From Caballeronia temeraria (lineage in GTDB: Bacteria; Pseudomonadota; Gammaproteobacteria; Burkholderiales; Burkholderiaceae): DNA of 64,000 bases. Every line of letters begins with the position of its first letter. Position 1 is the first letter of the stretch. Where the stretch lies: NCBI RefSeq assembly GCF_001544795.2, contig NZ_FCOI02000002.1, positions 372,001 through 436,000 on the forward strand, in the 5' to 3' direction. The translations under genes and the position numbers were made by a program. A model generated the notes under the pieces. It was not told the origin of the DNA, did no database searches, and saw nothing but the letters and a program-made list of their open reading frames with translations. This document shows positions 35,357-43,341 of the stretch, piece by piece.

Positions 35357-37084
35357 CTACCCCATAATGCAGATCAGTCTGCGTTTTCTAGTTGTTACTA
35401 CAGCGGGAGTCGTCGTTAAGGGTGGGGAGTACGTAATAACGATAACCCCTTGGCCGCCAGAAGGAGACGGATATGCATTACCGGCACCTGCACCACCACC
35501 ATACTTACCTCCACTAGCCGGAGCATTGAAGGAGCCACCACCGCCACCGCCCGCGCCAGCAGCACCGTTAGCCATATCAGTACCGTCGCCACCCTTTCCA
35601 GCGCCGTTATTGTCATCACCACCGCCGCCGCCACCACCGTTTGTGCCGGCAGTACCTACAATCGTCGTGCTGCCTGCTGGTGCAGCAGTGCCACCGCCTG
35701 TGCCAAGATAGTTATTGCCGCCGGTTCCGTTCGAAGTCTCTGTACCAGCAGCACCCGGCGAGCCACCGCTTGCACCGCCACCACCACCACCTGCGTCGAA
35801 ACTGAGGTTGTACGCGTCTCCGCCATTTGCGCCGGGACCGTTGGGACCGCCCGCACCACCACCACCACCGCATGAGAAGGAGCTTGAGAAGTCACCACCG
35901 CTGCCGCCTGCGCCACCGTCATAGTGAATGCTGCCGCCAGTGCCGCCCGTGCCGCCGAGTATGCGTGTCGTTGGAGCAGTGCCACCATATGCGAGGCCAC
36001 CACCACCTTTAGCGACAATAAGACCGCTGTTCCACGATGTGTCACCACCAGGTCCACCGAATGACGAGCCGCCCGCACCGATGGTATATGTGACTTTGGA
36101 ACCTGCTGTATAGCCTGTGAGACCAACATCTGCGCGGTACTCACCACCACCAGCAGCATAGCCAGTACCGAAGACAGAGCCACCACCACCAATAAGCTCG
36201 ACCTTGTCTAACGTCCCGGAGCAATCAGCAGGGACTGTCCAGCTTGTTCCTGACGTTAGAACTACGTACTGCTGAGGAATGTAGGTAATGCGAATTTGAC
36301 CTGCTGCACCATTACCACCTGTGCCGTTTGGTCCGCCGTTATCACCGCCACCACCACCACCACCGGGGAAGCCACCTGCGCCGCCCACGTTGCCGCTTGC
36401 ATTGTCGGAATAACTACCACCACCACCACCACCGCCATTTGCGTTAGCAGCACCAGCAGAGCCGTTCTTCGATGTGCTTGTGCCGCCTGTTCCGCCTGCA
36501 CCACCACTAACACCGTTGTCACCAGCACCGCCGTTTCCGCCAGCTACCCCTGAGCCTGTGTTGTCCTTGCCGTTTGAACCGGCGACGCCTACACCGTCAG
36601 GGCCAGCAGCACCACCACCACCACCGCCTGAGCCAACGTCATAGCCTGATAGACCACCACCACCACCGCCTTTACCACCTGCGTACTTGGTCGAACCGAT
36701 TGCCGTAGTTGTAGAACCACCAGCACCGCCACCTAGGCCTGGCTCTGCGCTGTACAAACCACCTGCGCCGCCCAACGCACCCACGGAGGAAACGGAAAGG
36801 GACGTGCCGTTGAAGTATGTGTTTCCACCGGTTGTGCCATCTGTACCGTTACCGCCGATACCAGCAGCACCAATCGCATACTTGATCGCTGCGCCGGGCG
36901 TCAATGTGAGGTTGGTGATAGCTGAGTAACCGCCACCACCACCTGCTGCACCGCCATAGTTACCATCAGCGCCGCCACCACCGCCTGCTCCCCAGACCTC
37001 GACTCGGTTACTCTTTGGGTTCCAATCGCTCGGTACTATCCATGACGAACCAGCAGTTAGAATAATTACTGTTGGAGTTGCCAT
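35357..37084 (-). CDS. Glycine-rich tail adhesin, 575 aa
   Basis: Two tandem copies of the same design: a strand unit (TVIILTAGSSWIVPSDW at residue 5 and YVVLTSGTSWTVPADCSG at about 272), then long Gly-rich runs with GGGG blocks. This suggests stacked polyglycine helices as in the gp38 adhesins of T4-like phages. The DNA is strongly codon-repetitive (GGTGGT/ACCACC), which makes it a site for recombination. Its ATG overlaps the stop of the large fibre gene, so it may sit on the fibre tip and decide host range. Confidence 0.9.
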   Translation of the reverse strand: MATPTVIILTAGSSWIVPSDWNPKSNRVEVWGAGGGGGADGNYGGAAGGGGGYSAITNLTLTPGAAIKYAIGAAGIGGNGTDGTTGGNTYFNGTSLSVSSVGALGGAGGLYSAEPGLGGGAGGSTTTAIGSTKYAGGKGGGGGGLSGYDVGSGGGGGGAAGPDGVGVAGSNGKDNTGSGVAGGNGGAGDNGVSGGAGGTGGTSTSKNGSAGAANANGGGGGGGSYSDNASGNVGGAGGFPGGGGGGGDNGGPNGTGGNGAAGQIRITYIPQQYVVLTSGTSWTVPADCSGTLDKVELIGGGGSVFGTGYAAGGGEYRADVGLTGYTAGSKVTYTIGAGGSSFGGPGGDTSWNSGLIVAKGGGGLAYGGTAPTTRILGGTGGTGGSIHYDGGAGGSGGDFSSSFSCGGGGGAGGPNGPGANGGDAYNLSFDAGGGGGGASGGSPGAAGTETSNGTGGNNYLGTGGGTAAPAGSTTIVGTAGTNGGGGGGGDDNNGAGKGGDGTDMANGAAGAGGGGGGSFNAPASGGKYGGGAGAGNAYPSPSGGQGVIVITYSPPLTTTPAVVTTRKRRLICIMG

Positions 37085-39882
37085 TAACGTGTACCTGCAA
37101 ACGTAATAGCGATGTTTGCAAGCGTCGCGTCAGGCGTCGCGGGGCCAGTGATCTGGATAGCATCACCGACCGCAAATGTCGTAGCAGTACTAAATGTGAA
37201 GGTCGAAGAAGTTGCACCTGCCGCAAACGCGAACGAACCGATAGACGTGCCGTTACGGGTGATCGTGAAGGTCGTTGTCGCCGTTGCTGCTGTGCCTGCA
37301 ATTGCCTTGGAGTTAGTCAGTGACGCCGGCCATGTAAATGCACGTGGTGCAGCAAAGCGGAAAACAACTTCGCTCGCGGTCGTTGTTCCTTCGATATAAA
37401 GCGCAATGTCGTAGGGCTGTGAAGTCCATGCTGCTGCTGTCGTACTAGTCGCTTGCAGAACCTGTCCCGCTGTTGGTGCTGTTGCTGTACTAGTGCCGCC
37501 GTTAGCTAATGGCAAGGTCCCGGTTACTGCTGAAGCAAGAGGTACTTGGCCCCATGCTGGCGCTACACCAACACCTTTCGATAACAGGACAGAACCGGTC
37601 GCAACGGCGCTAAGACCAGCGAGTGACGTGGCGGTTGATGCGTAAAGGAGCTGCCCCAACGTGTAGGAACTTAGGCCAGTACCGCCGCTCCCAACTGGCA
37701 AAGTGCCTGCTACGGCTGTCGTTAGACTCACCTTGCCGTATGAAGGAGCTACGCCTACACCACCCGAGATGATGACGTTACCCGCAGCAACATCGCTCAA
37801 GCCAGCTAATGTGCCGGAAGCAGATGCATAAAGAATCTGGCCGGTCGTATAGCTAGTAAGGCCAGTACCGCCTTGCGATACAGGAATGGTGCCTGTCGTG
37901 CCGCCGCTTAAACCGCTGATCGCGTTCTGCACGTAAGCAGTAGTCGCTACCTTTGTTGAGTTATCACCGGCTGTCGGAGTACTGGCTGTGATCGCGCCAT
38001 TTACTTGCAGGTTTGAAACACCGTCGTCTGTAGTGGTATTGACCAGCAGACGGTTGCCGTACACCAAGCGCATTGCAGATGCTTGGTTAGCTGTAGTTGC
38101 GGTGTCGTTTGTCGTGTTGTTGATGGCAAAATCGATGTACTCATTGCCCCATGCGCCACCGTTGAAGCCGCTGCTGATCGTTGAGACAAGGCGTGAGCCA
38201 TAATCGCTGACCGTACCGCCAAACGTACCCCACAGCCCGATCGCTGCATTAGTGCTATTTGCACCGTTTGCGCCTTTCACAGTCAACTGTGGCGAGGTCG
38301 CTGATGGAACTGCTGTGAGAACTAAGTTCGCGGCGTTGGTCGTGCCTGTGAATGTCGGAGCAGCGGTTAATGCGCCACCAACACCTGTAACGTCACCAGA
38401 TGTGAGCGTTACTGCGCCAGTGCGACCGTTGAATGATGAAACGCCTGCAACACCACCAGAGCCGCTTCCGCTGCTTGGTGTAGTCCAGACCATGTTGGTG
38501 CCGTCTGAACCGAGCACCTGTCCTGCTGTGCCGACTGACGTAATGCCAGTACCACCGCTTGAGACTGGAATCGCGTTTGAAGAAGTAATGCGCCAAGCGT
38601 TGAGCGTGCCGCCAACGTTCACGTTCTTGTTGACGCCCAAGCCGCCAAGAATTACTGCGCCACCTGTGGAGTTAGACGTTGAGTCTTGAGAGGAGTTGAC
38701 CCACAAGCCTGTGCCAGTGGTTGCTTGGCATGAAACAGAGCCGGAGAACTGGCCGTAACCTGTAGTAACGCCCGTATTGATGTAAGCTGCACCGCCTACG
38801 CCAAGACCACCGCCTACCGTCAACGCACCTGTTGTCGTTGAAGTAGCTGCCGTAATGTCAGTAATGCTAATCTTTCCAACGCCGCTAATGTCAGAAGCGG
38901 TGAGTGTCACTGCACCTGAACGAGTGTTGAATGTCGTTACGCCGGATGACTGGACGTTAGCGCTCAATACACCGTTGCTGATCGACAAGCCGCTACCGAC
39001 CATTACACCACCGAGCGTTGAAGCAGATGCTGTTGGCAACGTATATGCAGCAGGGATAGTTGGCTTATTCAGAATCTGCGCTGCGCCGCTGACTGCGTTC
39101 CAATCGCTATTAACCTGCGCCGCTGCTGTAGCGCTCAATACGCCGCTGGTAATAGACAAGCCACTACCTACCTTCACGCCACCCAGTGTTGATGCTGATG
39201 CAGTTGGAAGCGTGTATGCCGCAGGAATCGTTGGCTTGTTCGTCAGGTCGGTATATGAGCCGGAGAACAGAGTTGGCTTGTTGAGAACCTGTGCAACACC
39301 TGAAGCAGCATTCCAATCAGCATTGACTTGTGCTGCGGGAATAGCTGGTGCGCCTGTCAAGTCGGCATACTTACCGCTTGTCGCCACTGGCGCGAGACTT
39401 ACGAACGTTTGGCTAGCTGCGGTAGCGCTTTGTGCCGCTGCTGCTGCGCTGTTCGCTGCATTTGTCTCGGACGTTGCTGCCGCCGTCTGGCTTTGTGATG
39501 CTGCCGCTGCGCTGTTAGCCGCTGCTGTCTGGGAGCTTGATGCCGCTGCCGCACTGCCAGCCGCTTGTGTAGCGCTATTACCAGCAGCCAGGGAGCTTGC
39601 CGACGCGTTGCTTGCCTGAGTTGCGGACGTACCTGCTGATGCGCTGGCTGCTGATTCGCTAGCTGCTGCGTTTGTCTCGCTAGTTGCCGCCGCTGCTGCT
39701 GATGCGGACGCTGCCGCTGCTTGCGCTGCCGCTGCATCTACTTTGCCGTCTACTGCTGCCGCTGCTGCGATAACGTCTTGAATCGTGCTGTCGATTGGCA
39801 GTGGAAGGAAAGGGCCGAAGTTGGCGACTAGCGTGTTGCCGTCACCCTTCAATGTGAAGATAAGGCGTGGGGTCGTTGTCAT
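37084..39882 (-). CDS. Large repetitive tail fibre, 932 aa
   Basis: Starts MTTTPRLIFTLKGDGNTLVA, similar to the start of the 450-residue fibre. Residues 35-150 are Ala/Ser-rich with Q-T/S heptad-like repeats (helical shaft). Then come repeats such as NKPTIPAAYTLPTASASTLG occurring twice, VGSGLSI...GVLSA units and G-G-T-G-L-x-S-Y-T units near 700-850. No S74 domain. True start is ATG 39882, since the open frame above it belongs to the adaptor gene. Internal DNA repeats may allow length variation. Confidence 0.93.
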   Translation of the reverse strand: MTTTPRLIFTLKGDGNTLVANFGPFLPLPIDSTIQDVIAAAAAVDGKVDAAAAQAAAASASAAAAATSETNAAASESAASASAGTSATQASNASASSLAAGNSATQAAGSAAAASSSQTAAANSAAAASQSQTAAATSETNAANSAAAAAQSATAASQTFVSLAPVATSGKYADLTGAPAIPAAQVNADWNAASGVAQVLNKPTLFSGSYTDLTNKPTIPAAYTLPTASASTLGGVKVGSGLSITSGVLSATAAAQVNSDWNAVSGAAQILNKPTIPAAYTLPTASASTLGGVMVGSGLSISNGVLSANVQSSGVTTFNTRSGAVTLTASDISGVGKISITDITAATSTTTGALTVGGGLGVGGAAYINTGVTTGYGQFSGSVSCQATTGTGLWVNSSQDSTSNSTGGAVILGGLGVNKNVNVGGTLNAWRITSSNAIPVSSGGTGITSVGTAGQVLGSDGTNMVWTTPSSGSGSGGVAGVSSFNGRTGAVTLTSGDVTGVGGALTAAPTFTGTTNAANLVLTAVPSATSPQLTVKGANGANSTNAAIGLWGTFGGTVSDYGSRLVSTISSGFNGGAWGNEYIDFAINNTTNDTATTANQASAMRLVYGNRLLVNTTTDDGVSNLQVNGAITASTPTAGDNSTKVATTAYVQNAISGLSGGTTGTIPVSQGGTGLTSYTTGQILYASASGTLAGLSDVAAGNVIISGGVGVAPSYGKVSLTTAVAGTLPVGSGGTGLSSYTLGQLLYASTATSLAGLSAVATGSVLLSKGVGVAPAWGQVPLASAVTGTLPLANGGTSTATAPTAGQVLQATSTTAAAWTSQPYDIALYIEGTTTASEVVFRFAAPRAFTWPASLTNSKAIAGTAATATTTFTITRNGTSIGSFAFAAGATSSTFTFSTATTFAVGDAIQITGPATPDATLANIAITFAGTR

Positions 39883-39884
39883 TG

Positions 39885-40262
39885 TTATGCGCCGTATTTG
39901 CTGAGTGGGTTTGCACGTAGACGCATCCAGAACGGTTGATCTGTGATCGTTACGCCGTTTGGCCCTTGTGCTGAAATCCAGAACTGCGCTTTGCCAACAG
40001 GCCATTTCGCTGTATCACCAGCGGACGCAGTAATCTGATAAAGCCCGTTCGTATCCGGTACGGTCGGGTCTGAGAGGTTTGTTACCGTGAAAGAACCGAT
40101 TTGGTTCTCTGCGTCGGAGTCAAACAACGCTGCTTGAATGTTCCACTGGCTCCAGTCAGGTTGGTTGCCATTGGGACCATAAGTCCCGCCAGCAACGTCG
40201 CCATCAAGCATCAGTGTTCCTGCGTAGTTGAAAGTGTTTCCAACGAAAAAATCGACTGCCAT
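39885..40262 (-). CDS. Fibre adaptor/attachment protein, 125 aa (copy A)
   Basis: Starts MAVDFFVGNTFNYAGTLMLD, paralogous to copy B at 34603-34974 with the shared FNYAGTL and WPVGKAQ segments. Its stop lies 2 bp before the large fibre ATG. AAGGCG precedes ATG 40262; a longer frame to 40313 lacks support. Pairing of adaptor and fibre twice in 7 kb points to duplication of a two-gene module. Confidence 0.88.
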   Translation of the reverse strand: MAVDFFVGNTFNYAGTLMLDGDVAGGTYGPNGNQPDWSQWNIQAALFDSDAENQIGSFTVTNLSDPTVPDTNGLYQITASAGDTAKWPVGKAQFWISAQGPNGVTITDQPFWMRLRANPLSKYGA

Positions 40263-40278
40263 TGTTCGCCTTGTAGTT

Positions 40279-40767
40279 TTATTTCTTTGGCGCAAACTCG
40301 CCGTAGCAGGCACGTCTTACTTTCGCCACTACTGCTGCCGCTGCTTCAACTGATTCATACGTACCCAAGTAGGTGCGCTTGTTCTCAAAGTTGATGTATG
40401 TTTGGTATTTACCGCTGCTGACCTTTGACACGCCTGCGTAGCCAGATGTATTCAGCTTGCTGAGATTTGCATTGCGGGCGTTTTGTGCAGGTGTTGCTTC
40501 GCGGAGGTTTTCCCAGCGATTATCGAATGGGACACGGTTGATGTGATCGACTAGCTGTTTTGGAAATGCGCCAGTCATGTACAGGAAAGCGAGACGATGC
40601 TCATAATAGTGTTTCCCATTGATTGTGATACAGCGGTAGCCTTTGTCTGCTTTTGATCCTGCGCGTTGATTAATAACGTGGGCGCGGCCGGTTAGCCATG
40701 TGAAGTGACCTGTAATTGGGTCATAGTGGAGGAGACTCTTAAGTCTCTCTTGTGTAAGTGTAGTCAT
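40279..40767 (-). CDS. HNH homing-type endonuclease with AP2 domain
   Basis: 162 residues. Residues 1-40 are a NUMOD4-like start (LLHYDPITGHFTWLTGRAH). The HNH core is HRLAFLYMTGAFPKQLVDHI, then NRVPFDNRWENLREATPAQN and NARN. Residues 110-160 form an AP2-like DNA-binding domain (SGYAGVSKVSSGKYQTYINF, LGTYESVEAAA). Free-standing mobile gene, probably inserted next to the fibre operon; it has its own box and a terminator before it. Confidence 0.95.
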   Translation of the reverse strand: MTTLTQERLKSLLHYDPITGHFTWLTGRAHVINQRAGSKADKGYRCITINGKHYYEHRLAFLYMTGAFPKQLVDHINRVPFDNRWENLREATPAQNARNANLSKLNTSGYAGVSKVSSGKYQTYINFENKRTYLGTYESVEAAAAVVAKVRRACYGEFAPKK

Positions 40768-40811
40768 TTGCTTTTTCCGTTCATCGAGAGCTGCAATCCG
40801 CTCGTCTCTTC

Positions 40812-40819
40812 TATTTATT
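40812..40819 (-). promoter_or_regulatory. Phage AATAAATA box before the HNH gene
   Basis: AATAAATAGAAG on the minus strand, 45 bp before ATG 40767, preceded by TCATCTGCG. The sequence before 61181 (TCATCTGCAATAAATAACAAG) is nearly the same. Confidence 0.6.
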
Positions 40820-40828
40820 TCGCAGATG

Positions 40829-40860
40829 AAAAAGCCACCGGAACGGAAAATAACGGTGGC
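40829..40860 (-). terminator. Terminator after the 67-aa gene
   Basis: On the minus strand GCCACCG and CGGTGGC pair around a 13-base loop and are followed by TTTTT. Separates the 41.9-40.9 kb operon from the HNH gene. Confidence 0.85.
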
Positions 40861-40866
40861 CTGTTG

Positions 40867-41070
40867 TCAAATTGTTTTTCGCTTTACTATCACTGCATCT
40901 ATTCTTGCGTTGCCTATGTCTTCTTCTTCGAATCTGGCATAGAAGCGGAACATGTCAGTAATGTCTTGCTGTAGGTCGTCAAGAACTTGCATCTCGAAAG
41001 TGCAACTCTTGCCGTCCTTGTTTAGCTTTGCGATTACCTTGACGTTGAAGACTGATTCACCTTCACTCAT
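40867..41070 (-). CDS. Hypothetical acidic phage protein, 67 aa
   Basis: Starts MSEGESVFNVKVIAKLNKDG, has FEMQVLDDLQQDITDMFRFY and ends in a basic VIVKRKTI. Strand-rich. ATGA overlap with the gene before it indicates coupling. No family recognised. Confidence 0.8.
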   Translation of the reverse strand: MSEGESVFNVKVIAKLNKDGKSCTFEMQVLDDLQQDITDMFRFYARFEEEDIGNARIDAVIVKRKTI

Positions 41071-41354
41071 TCTGTATCTGTAGCAACACCTGGGTTCTGC
41101 GTTGGATCGACACCTGGGTAATTAGGATCGGTCGGTGCAGTAGGTGGAGAGAAGATCGGTGCTGAGATCAGGCTAGGAGGGTGTTTCAGCAACTTCTTGA
41201 TATCTTCAACCAACAGCTTGTTTGTCAGTGCTGGCAGCAACGTTGCTGCAATGTCTGCTTCTGCGTATTGCTTAAGCTTTTCAGCTAGCTTGTGCAGGTC
41301 TGATACTGTTGGGTATGTTGTCAATGCGTTGAGTTGAATTGCGAGTTCGTCCAT
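41067..41354 (-). CDS. Hypothetical phage protein, 95 aa
   Basis: The start overlaps the previous stop (TAATG, 41354) with GGAG upstream, so the coupled ATG is preferred over earlier ones. Residues 1-60 form helices (LAIQLNALTTYPTVSDLHKL, AEADIAATLLPALTNKLL); the C-terminus is Pro-rich and probably disordered (PPTAPTDPNYPGVDPTQNPG). Function unknown. Confidence 0.8.
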   Translation of the reverse strand: MDELAIQLNALTTYPTVSDLHKLAEKLKQYAEADIAATLLPALTNKLLVEDIKKLLKHPPSLISAPIFSPPTAPTDPNYPGVDPTQNPGVATDTE

Positions 41355-41896
41355 TACTTGATCTCCGTTGTCCAAATTACTTCTTGTTTTGTGAATCCAA
41401 AGCGTGGTGCTAGGTCGTCCCACCAGTCTTGGTTAGTGCCAAATGCGATGTGCGTGCAGCCGCATGCCTTCGCCAGTTCCCATACTTCCTTATGGAAGGT
41501 GGTCAGGATTGAAGGGGCTTGCTTCTTGTTGGTTGTCTCGTTGCTGACTGCGATCCAGATGTGGAATGTCTTGCCGCGTGCAGTCTCGCGTACTGTGACG
41601 ATGCCAAACCCGCAACTGTCTTCAATTGCTTGCTCGCGTGTCTCGTACAGTGTTGGTGCTTCCGCTTCTGCTTTCTTGCCGCGCTTCTTGGTTGCGCTTC
41701 GTGCGATGGAAGTAAAGACACATGTAGCGCGTCCCTCGTACAGGTCTTTGAAAACCGTTGCTGGCATCCAACCGTCTGGGTTACGGCCTTCCTTGACCAT
41801 GTAGTCAAGACCAGCTTTGATTACGTGCCAGAACGTTGGTACTTCATCCTTCGTGATAAGGATCAGGTTGTTAGCCCTTGTATTGTCGAATTGCAT
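41354..41896 (-). CDS. GNAT-like phage protein, 180 aa
   Basis: Starts MQFDNTRANNLILITKDEVP. The C-terminal part, LAKACGCTHIAFGTNQDWWD then LAPRFGFTKQEVIWTTEI, has the look of the last helix and strand of a GNAT acetyltransferase, but the acetyl-CoA R-x-x-G-x-G loop is not evident. A basic patch KKRGKKAEAEA lies mid-protein. Related proteins are common in podophages near structural genes. GGAGAC precedes the ATG. Confidence 0.8.
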   Translation of the reverse strand: MQFDNTRANNLILITKDEVPTFWHVIKAGLDYMVKEGRNPDGWMPATVFKDLYEGRATCVFTSIARSATKKRGKKAEAEAPTLYETREQAIEDSCGFGIVTVRETARGKTFHIWIAVSNETTNKKQAPSILTTFHKEVWELAKACGCTHIAFGTNQDWWDDLAPRFGFTKQEVIWTTEIK

Positions 41897-41920
41897 ATCG
41901 TCTCCATAAAAATGCCACCG

Positions 41921-41927
41921 TATTTAG
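41921..41927 (-). promoter_or_regulatory. Phage CTAAATA box before the GNAT-like gene
   Basis: CTAAATACGG on the minus strand, 25 bp before ATG 41896. Faces away from the plus-strand box at 41969; the two divergent boxes are about 40 bp apart, with GTTGCAAC between them. Confidence 0.65.
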
Positions 41928-41968
41928 CGTCGGCGTTCTAGTGAGTTTTAAGTTGCAACTCAACTGCG

Positions 41969-41975
41969 CTAAATA
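41969..41975 (+). promoter_or_regulatory. Phage CTAAATA box before the 42005 gene
   Basis: CTAAATACTTG 30 bp before ATG 42005, with AAAGGAGA between. TTGCA lies 12 bases upstream of TAAATA. Confidence 0.65.
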
Positions 41976-42004
41976 CTTGTGTGTTAGAAAAGGAGAGACA
42001 CAAC

Positions 42005-42298
42005 ATGCAAGAACGACACTTATTCGTATTCCAGATGCGCGAAGCAGAACAGATGACGCTCAAAGAGCTAGCTGAAGATGGACTGGCAGTATTCGAGCTA
42101 AACAAGCAGATTAACGAGTGGATTACTGACAACGACCTACGAGACCTTGTCGAGTACCAACCACCACGCCAGATAGTCACTAAGAAGATGATTGCGTTTG
42201 AAGCTCCATCATGGGAGTTCCGTGACGAGTACCATGCGCTACAGTTCAAAATGATCTTCGGTACCCGCTTCGAGTACCAGATTTACGATGCGGAGTGA
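42005..42298 (+). CDS. Small phage protein with FKL signature, 97 aa
   Basis: Starts MQERHLFVFQMREAEQMTLK. Helical N-terminal half with NKQINEWITDNDLRD, then strands, and near the end DEYHALQFKMIFGTRFEYQI, a variant of the D-A-x-x-F-K-L motif shared with other small genes here. AGGAG lies before ATG 42005. One of two plus-strand genes in a minus-strand neighbourhood. Confidence 0.85.
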   Translation: MQERHLFVFQMREAEQMTLKELAEDGLAVFELNKQINEWITDNDLRDLVEYQPPRQIVTKKMIAFEAPSWEFRDEYHALQFKMIFGTRFEYQIYDAE

Positions 42299-42302
42299 GA
42301 CT

Positions 42303-42575
42303 ATGAATTCGAACTGGATCGTAAGCAACAGTACATTTGGTCTACTCGTTGAAAACGTGTCAGACGCTAGAGTGTCTGAGGTCACAGAATGGTTTGACGC
42401 CGCCTACGGAAGCGATGACGTTGCGAACGTATATTTTCAGAAGCAGGACCATACTACAGAACGAGTGGTTCTGCGTGGCTGGACGGTGAGTGAATTGCAT
42501 AACTGCTGCACCGTTTTGATTGTCGAATGCAAAAGCGATAACGTTGCAGCAATGTTCAAACTTAGGTTTCTGTGA
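42303..42575 (+). CDS. Small phage protein with FKL signature, 90 aa
   Basis: Starts MNSNWIVSNSTFGLLVENVS; a helix VSEVTEWFDAAYG follows; ends SDNVAAMFKLRFL at the stop codon. The layout (strand, E-x-x-x-W helix, strands, terminal FKLR-aromatic) matches the minus-strand proteins at 43059-43280 and 43342-43713. Follows the previous gene by 4 bp. Confidence 0.85.
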   Translation: MNSNWIVSNSTFGLLVENVSDARVSEVTEWFDAAYGSDDVANVYFQKQDHTTERVVLRGWTVSELHNCCTVLIVECKSDNVAAMFKLRFL

Positions 42576-42579
42576 TGGA

Positions 42580-42668
42580 TATAAATAGATTGACCAATGG
42601 AACCCGTTCATTGGCCATGAAGTTGTATATTCTCTCTAAAGCGAAGGCCCGGAAATTCCGGGCCTTTT
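42580..42668 (+). ncRNA. Candidate small phage RNA
   Basis: TATAAATA at 42580-42587 is followed, with no credible gene, by a hairpin (CCAATG/CATTGG, 42594-42614) and then the strong terminator at 42644-42668. A transcript of roughly 70-80 bases would result. The only ATG frame is about 31 codons and runs through the terminator. Alternatively the box is a stray site. RNA evidence is needed to decide. Confidence 0.4.
42644..42668. terminator. Bidirectional terminator between convergent small genes
   Basis: AAGGCCCGG-AAATT-CCGGGCCTT followed by TTCT; A/T-rich on both sides. Lies 70 bp after the plus gene pair and next to the stop of the minus gene at 42673. Confidence 0.9.
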
Positions 42669-42672
42669 CTGT

Positions 42673-43062
42673 TTATCGCGCTACATTCCATCCGTTCAGC
42701 TTTGCTCGCTGATCGTCTTTCATTGTCTTCAGTATCCTGATGTACTCTCTGTATGTCAGCTTCACTACATCGTTGTCTACACCGTTCTTCTGCTTTTCTT
42801 CCATCTCAGCAGGTCCACCGGGTCTGTACCTACACTTGTCACCATGCGTGGTGTTGAAGTACCAACCTGACTGCGTTGTTCTTCCGCAATGTTCGCAAGT
42901 GCTGGTGGTAGTTACTTTTGGTCGTTGTCGCTTGAAGATGCCATGCTTGCTTTTCTTCAGCGTGCATCTTGGACCGTGATAAGCATTGAAATAGAACTTC
43001 GTGTATTCGTTGCCACAGTTAGCGCAAGTGTAGCGGGGCCGCTTTGGTAGTTGTTTAGTCAC
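42673..43062 (-). CDS. Double zinc-ribbon phage protein, 129 aa
   Basis: Two similar metal-binding repeats: YTCANCGNEYTKFYFNAYHG with PRC after it, and STCEHCGRTTQSGWYFNTTHG with DKC after it (C-x2-C...H-x2-C twice). Between and after them the chain is basic (KRQRPKVTTTS). Probably a nucleic-acid-binding protein. GTG 43062 overlaps the previous stop (GTGA) and has GGTGGAG upstream, so it is chosen over GTG 43077. Confidence 0.85.
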   Translation of the reverse strand: MTKQLPKRPRYTCANCGNEYTKFYFNAYHGPRCTLKKSKHGIFKRQRPKVTTTSTCEHCGRTTQSGWYFNTTHGDKCRYRPGGPAEMEEKQKNGVDNDVVKLTYREYIRILKTMKDDQRAKLNGWNVAR

Positions 43063-43280
43063 AGGTAATCGCTCCACCGCAATTTAAAGTGGATAGCGTC
43101 TGTCTCGTTGAAGAAGTAGAAAGGTGCTTGGATGGAGTACACCAGAAATGGACCAATACAGCCGCCGACCAACGGCACGCCGTAATCAAAATCTGGAGTA
43201 TTTTCCTCGCACCAATGAATTGCGTCGTTTACCTCCTGGACGTTCTGCGTTGTTAGGATAATTTCAAATGTTGTTTGCAT
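43059..43280 (-). CDS. Small phage protein with FKL signature, 73 aa
   Basis: Starts MQTTFEIILTTQNVQEVNDA, continues IHWCEENTPDFDYGVP and ends NETDAIHFKLRWSDYL. The clearest example of the family in this window. GGAGAG lies before ATG 43280, so this start is preferred to 43298. Coupled to the zinc-ribbon gene. Confidence 0.88.
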   Translation of the reverse strand: MQTTFEIILTTQNVQEVNDAIHWCEENTPDFDYGVPLVGGCIGPFLVYSIQAPFYFFNETDAIHFKLRWSDYL

Positions 43281-43301
43281 AATGCTCTCCGTTTGCACTC
43301 G

Positions 43302-43308
43302 TATTTAC
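43302..43308 (-). promoter_or_regulatory. Phage GTAAATA box before the 43280 gene
   Basis: GTAAATACGAG on the minus strand, 22 bp before ATG 43280, preceded by TGCACTTTG. Confidence 0.6.
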
Positions 43309-43341
43309 CAAAGTGCAGGAGAGCGTTTGCGGCGGGCGAGA

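Noticed and set aside
35367-36929. Proline- and threonine-rich plus-strand frames opposite the glycine-rich adhesin
   Set aside because: They are the complement of GGT/GGC repeats; periodic composition follows from the Gly-rich gene.
38855-39619. A 254-codon plus-strand frame opposite the large fibre
   Set aside because: Mirror of the fibre repeats; the minus-strand fibre is supported by start, adaptor gene and known-type repeats.
30632-41000. A shared 15-base string CTCGAAAGTGCAACT at about 30631 and 40993
   Set aside because: One copy is inside a coding region, and a match of this length is expected about once by chance in a 33-kb self-comparison.
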